Origin: Agrobacterium tumefaciens
GTDB taxonomy: Bacteria > Pseudomonadota > Alphaproteobacteria > Rhizobiales > Rhizobiaceae
DNA length: 64,000 bases
Assembly: GCF_013318015.2 (NCBI RefSeq)
Contig: NZ_CP115841.1
Location: 1 to 64,000, forward strand
Reading direction: 5' to 3'
Part shown: piece by piece, positions 40,089 to 49,395 of the stretch
Position numbering within the stretch: position 1 is the stretch's first letter
Layout of the letters: each line of letters begins with the position of its first letter
The notes under the pieces: generated by a model
The model's database searches: none
What the model was told of the DNA's origin: nothing
What the model saw: only the letters and a program-made list of their open reading frames with translations
Program-made: the position numbers and the translations under genes

Positions 40089-40089
40089 A

Positions 40090-40134
40090 GCATTTCCAGT
40101 AAAATTGCGTAGCGATTTTACGTCCGGAAAATGC
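40090..40134. repeat. Palindromic intergenic repeat after metK (RIME-like)
   Basis: Outer arms GCATTTCC (40090-40097) and GGAAAATGC (40126-40134) enclose inner arms GTAAAAT (40099-40105) and ATTTTAC (40115-40121). This layout, with GCATTTCC at one end and GTCCGGAAA at the other, matches a palindromic element I know as common in Rhizobiales intergenic regions. Copy number cannot be tested from this window. Confidence 0.6.
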
Positions 40135-40196
40135 GGGGACTTGTTCTAAGCCTTGTCATTCGACGGGGATTGAGAGATACCGGTTGCACCATTTGT

Positions 40197-40234
40197 AACC
40201 CGCATAGTGCCATTCAAGTGGCCCTGTGCGGGTT
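40197..40234 (+). terminator. Hairpin between metK and trmB
   Basis: AACCCGCA (40197-40204) pairs with TGCGGGTT (40227-40234); inside it GCCA pairs with TGGC. The following TTAGTCTATTTG is only moderately T-rich, so termination would be partial. It lies just before the trmB leader. Confidence 0.5.
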
Positions 40235-40261
40235 TAGTCTATTTGTTCTTGAGAGTATGAC

Positions 40262-40960
40262 ATGACGGAAGAGCGGCGTTCGCGCGCAACGGAAGCGTTT
40301 TTTGGCAGACGCAAGGGCAAGCCCCTGCGCAATCAGCAGATCGATACGATCGAAAACCTGCTGCCTTTGCTGAAAATCGATCTGGAAAGCGCGCCTCCGA
40401 AAAATCTCGTCGCTCTCTTTCCGGCGGATGTGAAATCGGTGCGTCTGGAAATCGGTTTCGGCGGCGGCGAGCACCTTGTCCACCGCGCGGTTGAAAATCC
40501 TGAGACCGGCTTTATCGGCGTCGAGCCCTTCGTCAATTCCATGGCCAAGCTGCTGGCAAGCGTGCGTGAAGGCGAGTTGATGAATATCCGCCTTTACGAT
40601 GATGACGCGACGCAATTGCTGGATTGGCTGCCGGATGGGTCGATCGATCACATCGATCTTCTCTATCCCGATCCTTGGCCGAAGAAGAAGCACTGGAAGC
40701 GCCGTTTCGTTTCCGACGTCAATCTTGCCCGTTTCCATCGCGTCCTGAAACCCGGTGGCAAGTTCTGCTTTGCTTCCGATATCGATACCTACGTCAACTG
40801 GACGCTACAGCATTGCGCCCGCCACGGCGGTTTCGAGTGGACGGCGGCAAGTGCCGAGGACTGGCACACCCCCTATGCCAACTGGCCGGGCACGCGTTAT
40901 GAGAACAAGGCGAAAAGAGAAGGCCGCAGCTCGGCCTATCTCACTTTCATTCGCATTTAA
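40262..40960 (+). CDS. trmB: tRNA (guanine-N7-)-methyltransferase TrmB
   Basis: TrmB makes m7G46 in the variable loop of tRNA. The 232-aa protein has the SAM site [29 protein letters not shown] and the family motifs [18 protein letters not shown] and [17 protein letters not shown]. The ATG at 40262 is well placed and the length is typical. It converges with rbsK 12 bases away. Confidence 0.96.
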   Translation: MTEERRSRATEAFFGRRKGKPLRNQQIDTIENLLPLLKIDLESAPPKNLVALFPADVKSVRLEIGFGGGEHLVHRAVENPETGFIGVEPFVNSMAKLLASVREGELMNIRLYDDDATQLLDWLPDGSIDHIDLLYPDPWPKKKHWKRRFVSDVNLARFHRVLKPGGKFCFASDIDTYVNWTLQHCARHGGFEWTAASAEDWHTPYANWPGTRYENKAKREGRSSAYLTFIRI

Positions 40961-40972
40961 CAGCTCGAACCG

Positions 40973-41872
40973 TCAGATATTCGCGTCCACTTCGGCAGCA
41001 ACCGGAATGGAAGGCTGTGCGCCGGCGCGGGTGCAGGCGAGCGAGCCTGCGACTGCGGCGCGCTTTAGCGCCTTTTCGAAATCCATACCCTGATCGAGGC
41101 TGGCGGCGAGATAACCGCAGAATGTATCGCCAGCGCCAACAGTATCGACCGGCTCGATCTTGAGACCGGACGCCTTGAAGACCTTGCCGTTGCGAATGGC
41201 GATCACGCCATCAGCACCAAGCGTCACGATCAATGTCTGGCCGGTCTGCTCATGCAGGGATTTGAGTTCATTTTCCCGTTCGGAGGCTGAAAGTCCATTT
41301 TTGCCGATCAGCAGTTCGAACTCGGTCTCATTGGCGATGACGATATCGGCAAGGCTGGCAAGGCGCGGCCCGTCCGCGGTCAGCGGCGCGGTATTGATGA
41401 TAGTGGTGATGCGTTTAGCCTTCGCGGCCGTCAGTGCTGCTTCGATTGAGGGTGCGGGCACCTCGAACTGAAGCATCAGAATATCGCCCGCTGCCATCTC
41501 CGCCACGGCTCTTGCGGCGTCGGATGCGGAAACTTCGCCATTGGCGGCGGGAATGACCGAGATCATGTTCTCCCCGCCTTCACCGATCAGGATTACGGCG
41601 GTTCCCGTGGGGCCGGGCGCGGTCTTGACGAGCGATAGATCGGTGCCGGCATCGCGCAGCAATGTCAGCGCTGGCGCGGCAAAGGTGTCATCACCCGTAG
41701 CGCCCGCCATTTTGACCGTTGCACCTGCGCGCCGTGCGGCAAGCGCCTGATTGGCTCCCTTTCCGCCGGCCGCCGTGGAAAAGGTCTCTCCCGTCACGGT
41801 TTCACCGGGTTTGGGCAGGCGTTTGGCGGTGGCGACGAGATCCATGTTGATGGAGCCGAAAACAGTAATCAT
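40973..41872 (-). CDS. rbsK: Ribokinase
   Basis: RbsK phosphorylates D-ribose to ribose-5-phosphate. The 299-aa PfkB-family protein opens MITVFGSINMDLVATAKRLPKPGETVTGETFSTAAGGKGANQALAARRAG. The catalytic motif is DTVGAGDTFCGYLAASL near residue 242. No ribose transporter is adjacent; a nucleoside hydrolase at 51813 could supply ribose. Sugar specificity within PfkB is inferred from overall similarity. Confidence 0.9.
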   Translation of the reverse strand: MITVFGSINMDLVATAKRLPKPGETVTGETFSTAAGGKGANQALAARRAGATVKMAGATGDDTFAAPALTLLRDAGTDLSLVKTAPGPTGTAVILIGEGGENMISVIPAANGEVSASDAARAVAEMAAGDILMLQFEVPAPSIEAALTAAKAKRITTIINTAPLTADGPRLASLADIVIANETEFELLIGKNGLSASERENELKSLHEQTGQTLIVTLGADGVIAIRNGKVFKASGLKIEPVDTVGAGDTFCGYLAASLDQGMDFEKALKRAAVAGSLACTRAGAQPSIPVAAEVDANI

Positions 41873-41925
41873 CAGGGCATGTCCGTATGAAATTCAAAGC
41901 AAGGCGGCGACTTTGCCCGAGGGGA

Positions 41926-43119
41926 TCACTCGTCGTCAACCACCCGCAACTTGGCCGTTCCTGCCCTGTTCTCTGCAAAGCGTCGCGCCTGCTCGATTTC
42001 GCTATGGGAGGTCTCCTTTTCCGTCGGCGAAAAATCGAGTCCCTCGATCTTCTGGCCACGCGCCAGCACCTTGTCGGAGGAGATCAGCATCATGTCGACA
42101 TCTTTCTGCGCCAGCCCGAAATGGGCTTGCAGCTTGCGCGTCCGGTCGTCCAGCCGCCGCACGTCATCCATGAGAAGCGCGACTTCACCCTGAATGAGGT
42201 GCGCCTGCTCGCGCATGCGCTGGTCCTTCAGCACCGACTGGATAACCTGCACCGACAGCATCAAAAGCGATGGCGAGACAATAACGACACGAGCGCGATG
42301 GGCACGCTGCACGAGATATTCGAAATGCTGGTGAATATCGGCGAAGATCGATTCCGACGGCACGAAGATGAAGGCCGTATCCTGCGTTTCTCCGCGTATC
42401 AGATATTTCTCCGCCACGTCGCGAATATGCACTTCCATATCGCGGCGGAACTGCTGGGTCGCAGCCCGTTTGCCCTCGGGCGTTTCATCCGCCTTCAGCG
42501 CATTCCACGCCTCCAGCGGAAACTTGGCATCGATGACGAGGGACGGGGCGTTGTTCGGCATCCTGATGATGCAGTCCGGTCGGTAGCCATTCGAAAGCGT
42601 GGGCTGAAGCTGAAAGGCCCCGGCGGGGAGCGCATCGGCGATCAGCGCTTCCATGCGCGCCTGCCCGAAAGCGCCGCGCGTCTGCTTGTTGGAGAGGATC
42701 GCCTGAAGCCCGACCACGTCCTTTGCCAGATCCTGAATATTACCCTGGGCGGCATCGATAACCGCAAGCCGCTCCTGCAGGCGGCTTAGATTCTCGTGCG
42801 TCGATCGGGTCTGCTCGGTCAGCGTCTCGCCCAGCCGCTGCGACATGCCGTCGAGGCGCTGGTTGATCGTCTGGCCCATCTCGCTCTGGCGCGTGCCGAG
42901 CGTCTCGGCCATCGCCGCGATCCGGCCGTGCAGTTCCGACTGGGTTTTCAGCAGATCGGAAATTTCACCATCGGCTTCCGCTTTTTTCCCACGACTTTTC
43001 GTGACCATCCAGAAAGCGGAAAGGCCGAAAACGAGAGCCGTAAGAAGCCCGCCGAAGCTGATGTCGACGGAGCCGGCCCGCAAGGCGGGATCGAGGAGAA
43101 AAGAGAAATCGATGCTCAT
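41926..43119 (-). CDS. rmuC: DNA recombination protein RmuC homologue
   Basis: RmuC limits inversions at short inverted repeats in E. coli and carries a nuclease-like core. The 397-aa protein has an N-terminal helix (about 22-42, ISFGGLLTALVFGLSAFW), a long coiled coil (about 45-150) and the RmuC domain with PDCIIRMPNNAPSLVIDAKFPLEAW and AEKYLIRGETQDTAFIFVPSES. ATG 43119 (MSIDFSFLL) has GGTAGA upstream and is preferred to ATG 43173, which has no ribosome binding site. Confidence 0.9.
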   Translation of the reverse strand: MSIDFSFLLDPALRAGSVDISFGGLLTALVFGLSAFWMVTKSRGKKAEADGEISDLLKTQSELHGRIAAMAETLGTRQSEMGQTINQRLDGMSQRLGETLTEQTRSTHENLSRLQERLAVIDAAQGNIQDLAKDVVGLQAILSNKQTRGAFGQARMEALIADALPAGAFQLQPTLSNGYRPDCIIRMPNNAPSLVIDAKFPLEAWNALKADETPEGKRAATQQFRRDMEVHIRDVAEKYLIRGETQDTAFIFVPSESIFADIHQHFEYLVQRAHRARVVIVSPSLLMLSVQVIQSVLKDQRMREQAHLIQGEVALLMDDVRRLDDRTRKLQAHFGLAQKDVDMMLISSDKVLARGQKIEGLDFSPTEKETSHSEIEQARRFAENRAGTAKLRVVDDE

Positions 43120-43267
43120 GGCTAAATCTACCAGATTTCCAGTGATTCGTAAGATCAAAACAAGAACATTCATGCGGCGGAATTGAGTCGGCCAAAACCG
43201 GACGAAGGTCTCATTTCGACCGCGTATTTTTTATTTCCTCCGCGCAAGAGATACGTTATGGGAAGCC

Positions 43268-43780
43268 ATGACTATCAAACCGCTTATCATTTTGCCCGAT
43301 CCCGTGCTGCGCCAGCAATCAAGGCCCATCGAACAGGTGGATGCCGAAGTGTTGCGCCTTGCCGACGATATGCTCGAAACCATGTATGATGCGCCGGGTA
43401 TCGGCCTTGCCGCCATTCAGGTGGGCGTGCCGCGCCGCATGCTGGTGATCGACGTTTCGCGCGAGGACGAGGAGAAAAAGCCGGTCGTCTTCATCAATCC
43501 GGAAATCCTCAGAGTGTCGGACGACGTCTCGGCCTATGAGGAAGGGTGTCTCTCCATTCCCGATTATTATGCCGAGGTAGAGCGTCCCGCATCCCTGACA
43601 GTGCGATATGTCGATCGTGACGGCAAGCAGCAGACGGTCGATGCGGACGGACTTCTGGCGACGTGTCTGCAGCATGAGATCGACCACCTGAACGGCATTC
43701 TGTTCATCGACCATATTTCGCGGCTGAAGCGAGAAATGGTCATCAAGAAATTCACCAAAGCAGCCCGCGCTAAGGTCTGA
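43268..43780 (+). CDS. def: Peptide deformylase
   Basis: Def removes the formyl group from nascent N-formyl-Met proteins. The 170-aa protein has all three motifs: [10 protein letters not shown] (about 48-57), EGCLSIP (about 91-97, metal Cys) and QHEIDHLNG (about 136-144, metal His pair). Followed by fmt after 47 bases, the normal def-fmt pairing. Confidence 0.97.
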   Translation: MTIKPLIILPDPVLRQQSRPIEQVDAEVLRLADDMLETMYDAPGIGLAAIQVGVPRRMLVIDVSREDEEKKPVVFINPEILRVSDDVSAYEEGCLSIPDYYAEVERPASLTVRYVDRDGKQQTVDADGLLATCLQHEIDHLNGILFIDHISRLKREMVIKKFTKAARAKV

Positions 43781-43827
43781 TTCGTCTTAAATATGTAGAC
43801 GGACCGGCATAGAGGGCAGGGGGCGAT

Positions 43828-44763
43828 ATGGCTCTTCGCATCATTTTCATGGGCACGCCGGATTTTTCCGTTCCCACGCTGCGTGCATTGGTGGACGCTG
43901 GTCACGAGCTCGTTGCCGTTTATACGCAGCCGCCGCGTCCAGGCGGTCGCCGTGGCCTCGATCTGCAGAAATCGCCGGTGCATCAGGCCGCCGAACTGCT
44001 GGGTCTGCCCGTGCTGACGCCGGTGAATTTCAAGGCCGAGGAGGACCGGCAGCATTTCAGGGAATTCAACGCCGATGTCGCTGTTGTCGTTGCCTATGGG
44101 CTGCTATTGCCCGAGGCAATCCTGAGCGGTACGCGTCTTGGCTGCTATAACGGCCACGCCTCGTTGCTGCCGCGCTGGCGCGGCGCTGCTCCCATTCAGC
44201 GGGCGATCATGGCTGGCGATGCCGAGACGGGCATGATGGTCATGAAAATGGAAAAGGGGCTCGATACCGGCCCGGTGGCGCTGACCGCCAAGGTCACGAT
44301 CGGTGAGAATACCACGGCAGGTGAATTGCACGACAGCCTGATGCTGACAGGCGCGCGGCTGATGCGGCAGGCGATGGACAAGCTGGAAGCAGACGATCTT
44401 CCTCTCGTTGCGCAGCCGGAAGAAGGCGTCGTTTATGCGTCGAAAATCGACAAGGGCGAGACCCGGATTAATTTTTCCCGGCCGGCACAGGACGTCCATA
44501 ACCATATCCGCGGCCTTTCGCCTTTCCCCGGCGCCTGGCTGGAAATGGAAATCGGCGGTAAGGCCGAGCGCGTGAAGGTTCTGGCGTCAGAACTGGCGAG
44601 CGGTATGGGCGAAGCGGGCGCTGTGCTCGATGACGCCCTGACCATCGCCTGCGGCAGTGGCGCGGTGCGGCTTACCCGTTTGCAGAAGGCGGGTGGCAAG
44701 CCGCTGTCGGCTGCCGATTTCGTTCGTGGCACACCCGTTCCCGCCAGAACGAGGCTCGGCTGA
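43828..44763 (+). CDS. fmt: Methionyl-tRNA formyltransferase
   Basis: Fmt formylates Met-tRNAi using 10-formyl-tetrahydrofolate. The 311-aa protein has the catalytic region [26 protein letters not shown] (about 110-135) and the C-terminal tRNA-binding domain. The family start [21 protein letters not shown] is exact. The stop shares a base with the truA ATG (TGATG). Confidence 0.97.
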   Translation: MALRIIFMGTPDFSVPTLRALVDAGHELVAVYTQPPRPGGRRGLDLQKSPVHQAAELLGLPVLTPVNFKAEEDRQHFREFNADVAVVVAYGLLLPEAILSGTRLGCYNGHASLLPRWRGAAPIQRAIMAGDAETGMMVMKMEKGLDTGPVALTAKVTIGENTTAGELHDSLMLTGARLMRQAMDKLEADDLPLVAQPEEGVVYASKIDKGETRINFSRPAQDVHNHIRGLSPFPGAWLEMEIGGKAERVKVLASELASGMGEAGAVLDDALTIACGSGAVRLTRLQKAGGKPLSAADFVRGTPVPARTRLG

Positions 44764-45563
44764 TGCCGCGTTTCCGCATGACCGTCGAATATGACGGTAC
44801 GCCTTACTTCGGCTGGCAGAGACAGGATAACGGCCCTTCAGTTCAGGGCGCGCTTGAAGCTGCCGTCCGGTCGCTTACCGGCGAAACCGTTTCTATTCGC
44901 GGCGCTGGCCGCACCGATTCCGGCGTGCATGCCGTGGGACAGGTAGCCCATGTCGATCTTTCCCGCGATTGGGCGCCATATAAGCTTCGCAATGCTCTCA
45001 ACGCCCATCTGGCCATGGCGAAAGAGGCCGTCTCGGTTATCGACGTAACGGCGGTGACCGAGGATTTCGACGCGCGCTTCTCCGCGCTTCGCCGCCATTA
45101 TCTGTACCGCATCATTTGCCGGAAAGCGCGGCTGGCACTCGAGCACAGGCGCGCATGGTGGGTATCGAAAGATCTGGACCACGAACGCATGCATGAAGCT
45201 GCACAGATGCTCGTCGGCCGGCACGATTTTACCACTTTCCGCTCGGTTCATTGTCAGGCGAGCAGCCCGGTCAGAACGCTCGACCGGCTGGATGTGACGC
45301 GCAATGGCGATCTTATCGAGATACGCGCCACCGCGCAGAGCTTTCTCCACAACCAGATACGCTCTTTTGCCGGAACGCTGAAAATGGCCGGTGAAGGCAG
45401 CATGACACCGGAAGACGTGCGCGCGGCACTGGAAGCACGGGATCGCAAAGCTTGCGGCCCCGTCGCGCCGCCGGATGGTCTCTATTTCATGCAGGTTGAT
45501 TATCCCGACGTCATTCCGCCGCGGGTCTATTCAAAGGTCGAGACGGTCGAAGACACAGACTGA
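44763..45563 (+). CDS. truA: tRNA pseudouridine synthase A
   Basis: TruA makes pseudouridine at positions 38-40 of tRNA anticodon stems. The 266-aa protein has the catalytic aspartate in [19 protein letters not shown] (about 50-68) and the family opening [21 protein letters not shown]. It is coupled to fmt by a one-base overlap and converges with the unknown membrane protein gene at 45579. Confidence 0.97.
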   Translation: MPRFRMTVEYDGTPYFGWQRQDNGPSVQGALEAAVRSLTGETVSIRGAGRTDSGVHAVGQVAHVDLSRDWAPYKLRNALNAHLAMAKEAVSVIDVTAVTEDFDARFSALRRHYLYRIICRKARLALEHRRAWWVSKDLDHERMHEAAQMLVGRHDFTTFRSVHCQASSPVRTLDRLDVTRNGDLIEIRATAQSFLHNQIRSFAGTLKMAGEGSMTPEDVRAALEARDRKACGPVAPPDGLYFMQVDYPDVIPPRVYSKVETVEDTD

Positions 45564-45578
45564 AGTCCGTCTCGTTTC

Positions 45579-46175
45579 TCAGGCCGGATAAACGCCGAGA
45601 AAACGTTGCAGCGCCTCGGACAGAAGCATGCCCGGCACCAGCAGGGTCATGACGATCGCCGAGACAAGCAACGACTGGTCGCGGATGAAGAAGCGCACGA
45701 TCCGCGAAAAGGCGAAGACCAGCGACAGCAGCAGTGCCAGCCAGAGGATGGCGATCAGCCCCTGCAAGGGCGGCAGAAAAAACGCGATCAGGATCAGAAC
45801 CGCATAGGCATAGGAAAACGGCAGCGACAGCCAGTTCATGGTGGTGACCAGTGCGGTGAATTTTTCCCGTGCGCCAAAGGCGAACAGCAGCATGCCGATC
45901 AACAACAGCGGCACGATCCAGCAGATAGCCTCGACCATCGCAAGGCGGAAAAAGTAGATTAGTCCCGTTCCTGTTCCGGGCGGATAGCTTGCCAGGAACG
46001 CAGCGCGCAGCCACAGCCAGGACACCAGCATGGCGGGCAGGCACCAGAGGGCGGAGTAGAAGGACCGCCACATGCCGCGCTCGGAAAGATCCAGATAACG
46101 CGCGCCGGTATGGTCGCCGAGCAGCAGCAGCCAGAGGCCTTTCAGATAGAGCCTTACTTCACTTGCCGTCGGCAT
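45579..46175 (-). CDS. Uncharacterised multi-pass membrane protein in the dap operon
   Basis: I do not recognise a family for this 198-aa protein. It has about five hydrophobic segments, for example [73 protein letters not shown] and [17 protein letters not shown], with a basic loop before the last ([10 protein letters not shown]). The start overlaps the end of dapE by 17 bases, so it is probably co-expressed with dapD-dapE. Confidence 0.82.
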   Translation of the reverse strand: MPTASEVRLYLKGLWLLLLGDHTGARYLDLSERGMWRSFYSALWCLPAMLVSWLWLRAAFLASYPPGTGTGLIYFFRLAMVEAICWIVPLLLIGMLLFAFGAREKFTALVTTMNWLSLPFSYAYAVLILIAFFLPPLQGLIAILWLALLLSLVFAFSRIVRFFIRDQSLLVSAIVMTLLVPGMLLSEALQRFLGVYPA

Positions 46176-47355
46176 GAGAGAACCAGCGTTCGATGAAGGT
46201 CTCGTAGATGCGTGTCAGCGTCTCCAGATCGGCGATTTCCACGCGCTCATCGACCATATGCATGGTCTGCCCGACGAGGCCGAATTCCACGACGGGGCAA
46301 TAATCCTTGATGAAACGCGCATCCGACGTGCCGCCGGTGGTCGAAAGCTTGGGCTCCTTGCCTGTCACGGCTTCCACGGCGCCGGAAAGCGATGAGATGA
46401 GCGCATTGTTCCGGGTCAGGAAAACATGGGCCGGACGGTCCGCCCAGACGATCTCATATTTGACCGGGCTGCGGTCGGGACGAAGTTCTCCCTCGGCAGC
46501 GGCGGCATCGAGGCGGCGGATGATTTCCGCCCGCAGGCTCTCCACCGTCCAGCTGTCATTGAAACGGATGTTGAACGACGCCGTCGCCCGCGCCGGAATG
46601 ACATTTGTGGCGGCGTTGCCGGTGTCGATGGTCGTCACTTCCAGATTGGACGGCTGGAAGTCATCCGTACCGTGATCGAAGGGCGGATGCATCAGCGCGT
46701 GGGTCAGTTGCAGCAGCCCGCGAATGGGGTTGTCGGCCAGATGCGGATATGCGGCATGACCCTGCACGCCATGCACGGTGATGCGGCCCGAAATCGACCC
46801 CCGGCGGCCGATCTTGATCATGTCGCCCAGCTGGTCGGGGTTGGTCGGTTCACCAACCACGCAGGCATCCCATGTCTCGCCTTTGGCGGCGGCCCATTCC
46901 AGCAACTTGGAGGTGCCGTTGATCGAGGGGCCTTCCTCGTCACCGGTGATCAGGAAAGAAACGGAACCTTTCGGTTTTCCGTGTTTCTCGATGTAGCGGG
47001 CAATGGCGGCAACGAAACAGGCAATGCCGCCCTTCATGTCCACCGCACCACGGCCGAACATTTCGCCGCCGGCAATTTCAGCGGCAAAGGGCGGATGGCT
47101 CCATGCCGCCTCGTCGCCCACCGGAACAACATCGGTATGGCCCGCAAACATCAGGTGCGGACCTTCCGTGCCAAGCCGGGCGTAGAGGTTTTCAACGTCA
47201 GGCGTTCCCGCTTCCGTCGCCACCATCTTTTCCACCGCAAAGCCAAGCGGTGAAAGCAGGGTGTCTAGCAGCGATAGCGCGCCACCTTCGGCGGGCGTCA
47301 CCGAAGGGCAACGGATGAGGGCGGCGAGATTTGCAACGGGATCGGTCGTGGTCAT
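46159..47355 (-). CDS. dapE: N-succinyl-L,L-diaminopimelate desuccinylase DapE
   Basis: DapE hydrolyses N-succinyl-LL-DAP in lysine and peptidoglycan-DAP synthesis. The 398-aa M20 peptidase has the dinuclear zinc residues H73/D75 ([11 protein letters not shown]), D106 (GAVDMKGG), and E140/E141 ([12 protein letters not shown], catalytic base and ligand). It follows dapD by 14 bases in the leftward operon and overlaps the membrane protein gene at its end. Confidence 0.95.
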   Translation of the reverse strand: MTTTDPVANLAALIRCPSVTPAEGGALSLLDTLLSPLGFAVEKMVATEAGTPDVENLYARLGTEGPHLMFAGHTDVVPVGDEAAWSHPPFAAEIAGGEMFGRGAVDMKGGIACFVAAIARYIEKHGKPKGSVSFLITGDEEGPSINGTSKLLEWAAAKGETWDACVVGEPTNPDQLGDMIKIGRRGSISGRITVHGVQGHAAYPHLADNPIRGLLQLTHALMHPPFDHGTDDFQPSNLEVTTIDTGNAATNVIPARATASFNIRFNDSWTVESLRAEIIRRLDAAAAEGELRPDRSPVKYEIVWADRPAHVFLTRNNALISSLSGAVEAVTGKEPKLSTTGGTSDARFIKDYCPVVEFGLVGQTMHMVDERVEIADLETLTRIYETFIERWFSHADGK

Positions 47356-47369
47356 GGTATCAGCTTTTA

Positions 47370-48224
47370 TCAGTCGCGCAGAAGCTCGTTGATGCCGGTC
47401 TTGGAGCGGGTCTTTTCATCGACGCGCTTGACGATGACGGCGCAATAAAGGCTTGGGCCCGGCTCGCCGTTCGGGAACGGCTTGCCCGGCATGGTGCCGG
47501 CAACGACGACGGAATAGGGTGGCACTTCGCCATAGGTGATCTCGCCGGTGGCGCGATCGACGATCTTGGTCGACTTGCCGATGAAGACGCCCATGCCGAG
47601 AACGGCGCCTTCGCGCACGATGCAGCCTTCTACGACTTCCGAACGGGCACCGATGAAGCAATTATCCTCGATGATTGTCGGGCCGGCCTGAAGCGGCTCC
47701 AGAACGCCGCCGATGCCAACGCCGCCGGACAGATGCACGTTCTTGCCGATCTGCGCGCAGGAGCCAACCGTCGCCCAGGTGTCGACCATCGTGCCTTCAT
47801 CGACATAGGCGCCGAGATTGACGAAGGAAGGCATCAGCACCACGTTCTTGGCCACATAGGCCGAGCGGCGCACGACGGCGTTAGGCACTGCGCGGAAGCC
47901 CGCAGCGCGGAACTGGTTTTCACCCCAGTTCTCGAACTTCGACGGCACCTTGTCCCACCAGGTGGATTCACCGGGGCCGCCGGTGACGATTTCCATGTCG
48001 TTCAGACGGAAGGAGAGGAGCACGGCCTTTTTCAGCCATTGGTTCACTTTCCAGTTCCCGTCCGCCTGCTTTTCGGCGACGCGGACCTTGCCGCTGTCGA
48101 GAAGTTGAAGAGATGTGTTCACCGCGTCGCGAACCTCGCCCTTTGTCGATACGTTCACACCGTCACGGTTGTCGAAGGCTGTTTCGATGGTGGTTTCGAG
48201 AGAGGTGAGATCCGGAAGGCTCAT
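47370..48224 (-). CDS. dapD: Tetrahydrodipicolinate N-succinyltransferase DapD
   Basis: DapD succinylates tetrahydrodipicolinate, the step that commits to the succinylase branch completed by DapE. The 284-aa protein [21 protein letters not shown] has a C-terminal left-handed beta-helix of hexapeptide repeats ([58 protein letters not shown]). The open frame extends far upstream, but homology and length fix ATG 48224. Confidence 0.96.
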   Translation of the reverse strand: MSLPDLTSLETTIETAFDNRDGVNVSTKGEVRDAVNTSLQLLDSGKVRVAEKQADGNWKVNQWLKKAVLLSFRLNDMEIVTGGPGESTWWDKVPSKFENWGENQFRAAGFRAVPNAVVRRSAYVAKNVVLMPSFVNLGAYVDEGTMVDTWATVGSCAQIGKNVHLSGGVGIGGVLEPLQAGPTIIEDNCFIGARSEVVEGCIVREGAVLGMGVFIGKSTKIVDRATGEITYGEVPPYSVVVAGTMPGKPFPNGEPGPSLYCAVIVKRVDEKTRSKTGINELLRD

Positions 48225-48368
48225 GGAAAATTCCTTGAATGTCGCGTGTGTTCGTGGCCACGGATGGTCCCGCGCCGCTGGAAGGCTCTGGTCATTTGAT
48301 CTAAGGGAGTGTTGGAAAGGCGTCAATGTGATTTGGGTGATTTGGCGCACCAGACGAAAGGCTTGGAA

Positions 48369-49229
48369 ATGACACGACTGAAAAACGGCAAATTGCGGCG
48401 CAAGGATGGGGTGTGGGACCCGTTGAAGCGTAGCTCTGCGGACAAGCAGCAGGCCGATGTCATTCCCAAAACACCGCAGTCGGATTCCCCATCCTACCGG
48501 CTTGCCTACGCGGATATGGATTTTCTCTGCCGCGAGGAGTTGCGCCCCGTCAGGCTTCAACTCGAACTTCTGAAGACGGAAATGGCGCTGACCGAGCGGG
48601 GCATCAAGTCCACCGTCGTCATGTTCGGCGGCGCGCGCATTCCCGAGCCCGGCGGGGAGGCTTGGGCGGCCCGCAACGAGACGCAGAAACGCAATCTGGA
48701 GCAATCCTCGGTTTATTACGAGGAGGCGCGCAAGTTCGCCCGGCTCTGCACCGACTACGGCGCGAAATCGGACCATCTGGAATATGTCGTGGTCACTGGT
48801 GGTGGTCCCGGCGTGATGGAAGCAGGCAATCGCGGCGCAGCCGATGTCGGAGGCCCGTCCATCGGCCTCAACATCGTTCTGCCGCATGAGCAGGCGCCCA
48901 ACCCCTATGTCACGCCGGAGCTGAGCTTCAACTTCCACTATTTCGCCATCCGCAAGATGCATTTTCTGATGCGGGCCAAGGCCGTGGTGATCTTCCCCGG
49001 CGGTTTCGGCACGCTCGATGAACTCTTCGAGACGCTGACGCTGATCCAGACGAAGCGCATGGCGCCCATCCCGCTCATTCTCTTCGGAGAGAAATTCTGG
49101 CGCTCCGTCGTCAATTTCGGATTCCTCGCGGACTTTGGAACCATTGCGCCCGAAGATATGGAGCTGCTACATTTCGCCGAAACGGCCGACGATGCATGGA
49201 ACATCGTATCCGCCTATTACGAGCACTGA
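48369..49229 (+). CDS. LOG-family Rossmann protein (TIGR00730-like nucleotide 5'-monophosphate phosphoribohydrolase)
   Basis: The 286-aa protein has [34 protein letters not shown] and the LOG motif PGGFGTLDE (about 210-218). Members hydrolyse nucleoside monophosphates at the N-glycosidic bond, either cytokinin ribotides (LOG) or purine/pyrimidine monophosphates (PpnN-like). The N-terminal ~60 residues are extra and charged. I start at ATG 48369 ([14 protein letters not shown]). Divergent from dapD. Annotation as 'lysine decarboxylase' is a historic error. Confidence 0.85.
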   Translation: MTRLKNGKLRRKDGVWDPLKRSSADKQQADVIPKTPQSDSPSYRLAYADMDFLCREELRPVRLQLELLKTEMALTERGIKSTVVMFGGARIPEPGGEAWAARNETQKRNLEQSSVYYEEARKFARLCTDYGAKSDHLEYVVVTGGGPGVMEAGNRGAADVGGPSIGLNIVLPHEQAPNPYVTPELSFNFHYFAIRKMHFLMRAKAVVIFPGGFGTLDELFETLTLIQTKRMAPIPLILFGEKFWRSVVNFGFLADFGTIAPEDMELLHFAETADDAWNIVSAYYEH

Positions 49230-49241
49230 TTTCGGCTTGAT

Positions 49242-49298
49242 GCGACGGGGGAATTTTAGGGGTTAATTAGCAAAGATATTCTAATTTCCCCTCGTCGC
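49242..49298. repeat. Imperfect inverted repeat with alternative inner hairpin
   Basis: Outer arms begin GCGACG (49242-49247) and end CGTCGC (49293-49298) and continue inward as G/A- and C/T-rich complements. An alternative inner pairing joins AGGGG-TTAATTAG (49258-49270) with CTAATTT-CCCCT (49281-49292). The core is AT-rich. It lies 13 bases after the LOG-family stop and 98 bases before the chemoreceptor ATG. Confidence 0.55.
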
Positions 49299-49395
49299 GT
49301 TGCAGCGCACTGCCCCCAGCGGGCGGGCCTCCATGACGGAGATTTCTCATCCGTTGACGCCAGCCTTTTTGGCCGGCGATTTGATCGAGGCCAAA

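Noticed and set aside
40152..40180. CTTGTC-17-AGATAC as trmB promoter
   Set aside because: The -10 is poor and a hairpin lies between it and the gene. Not strong enough to list.
47370..48962. 530-codon version of dapD
   Set aside because: The upstream half is the antisense of the LOG-family gene. DapD homology and length begin at 48224.
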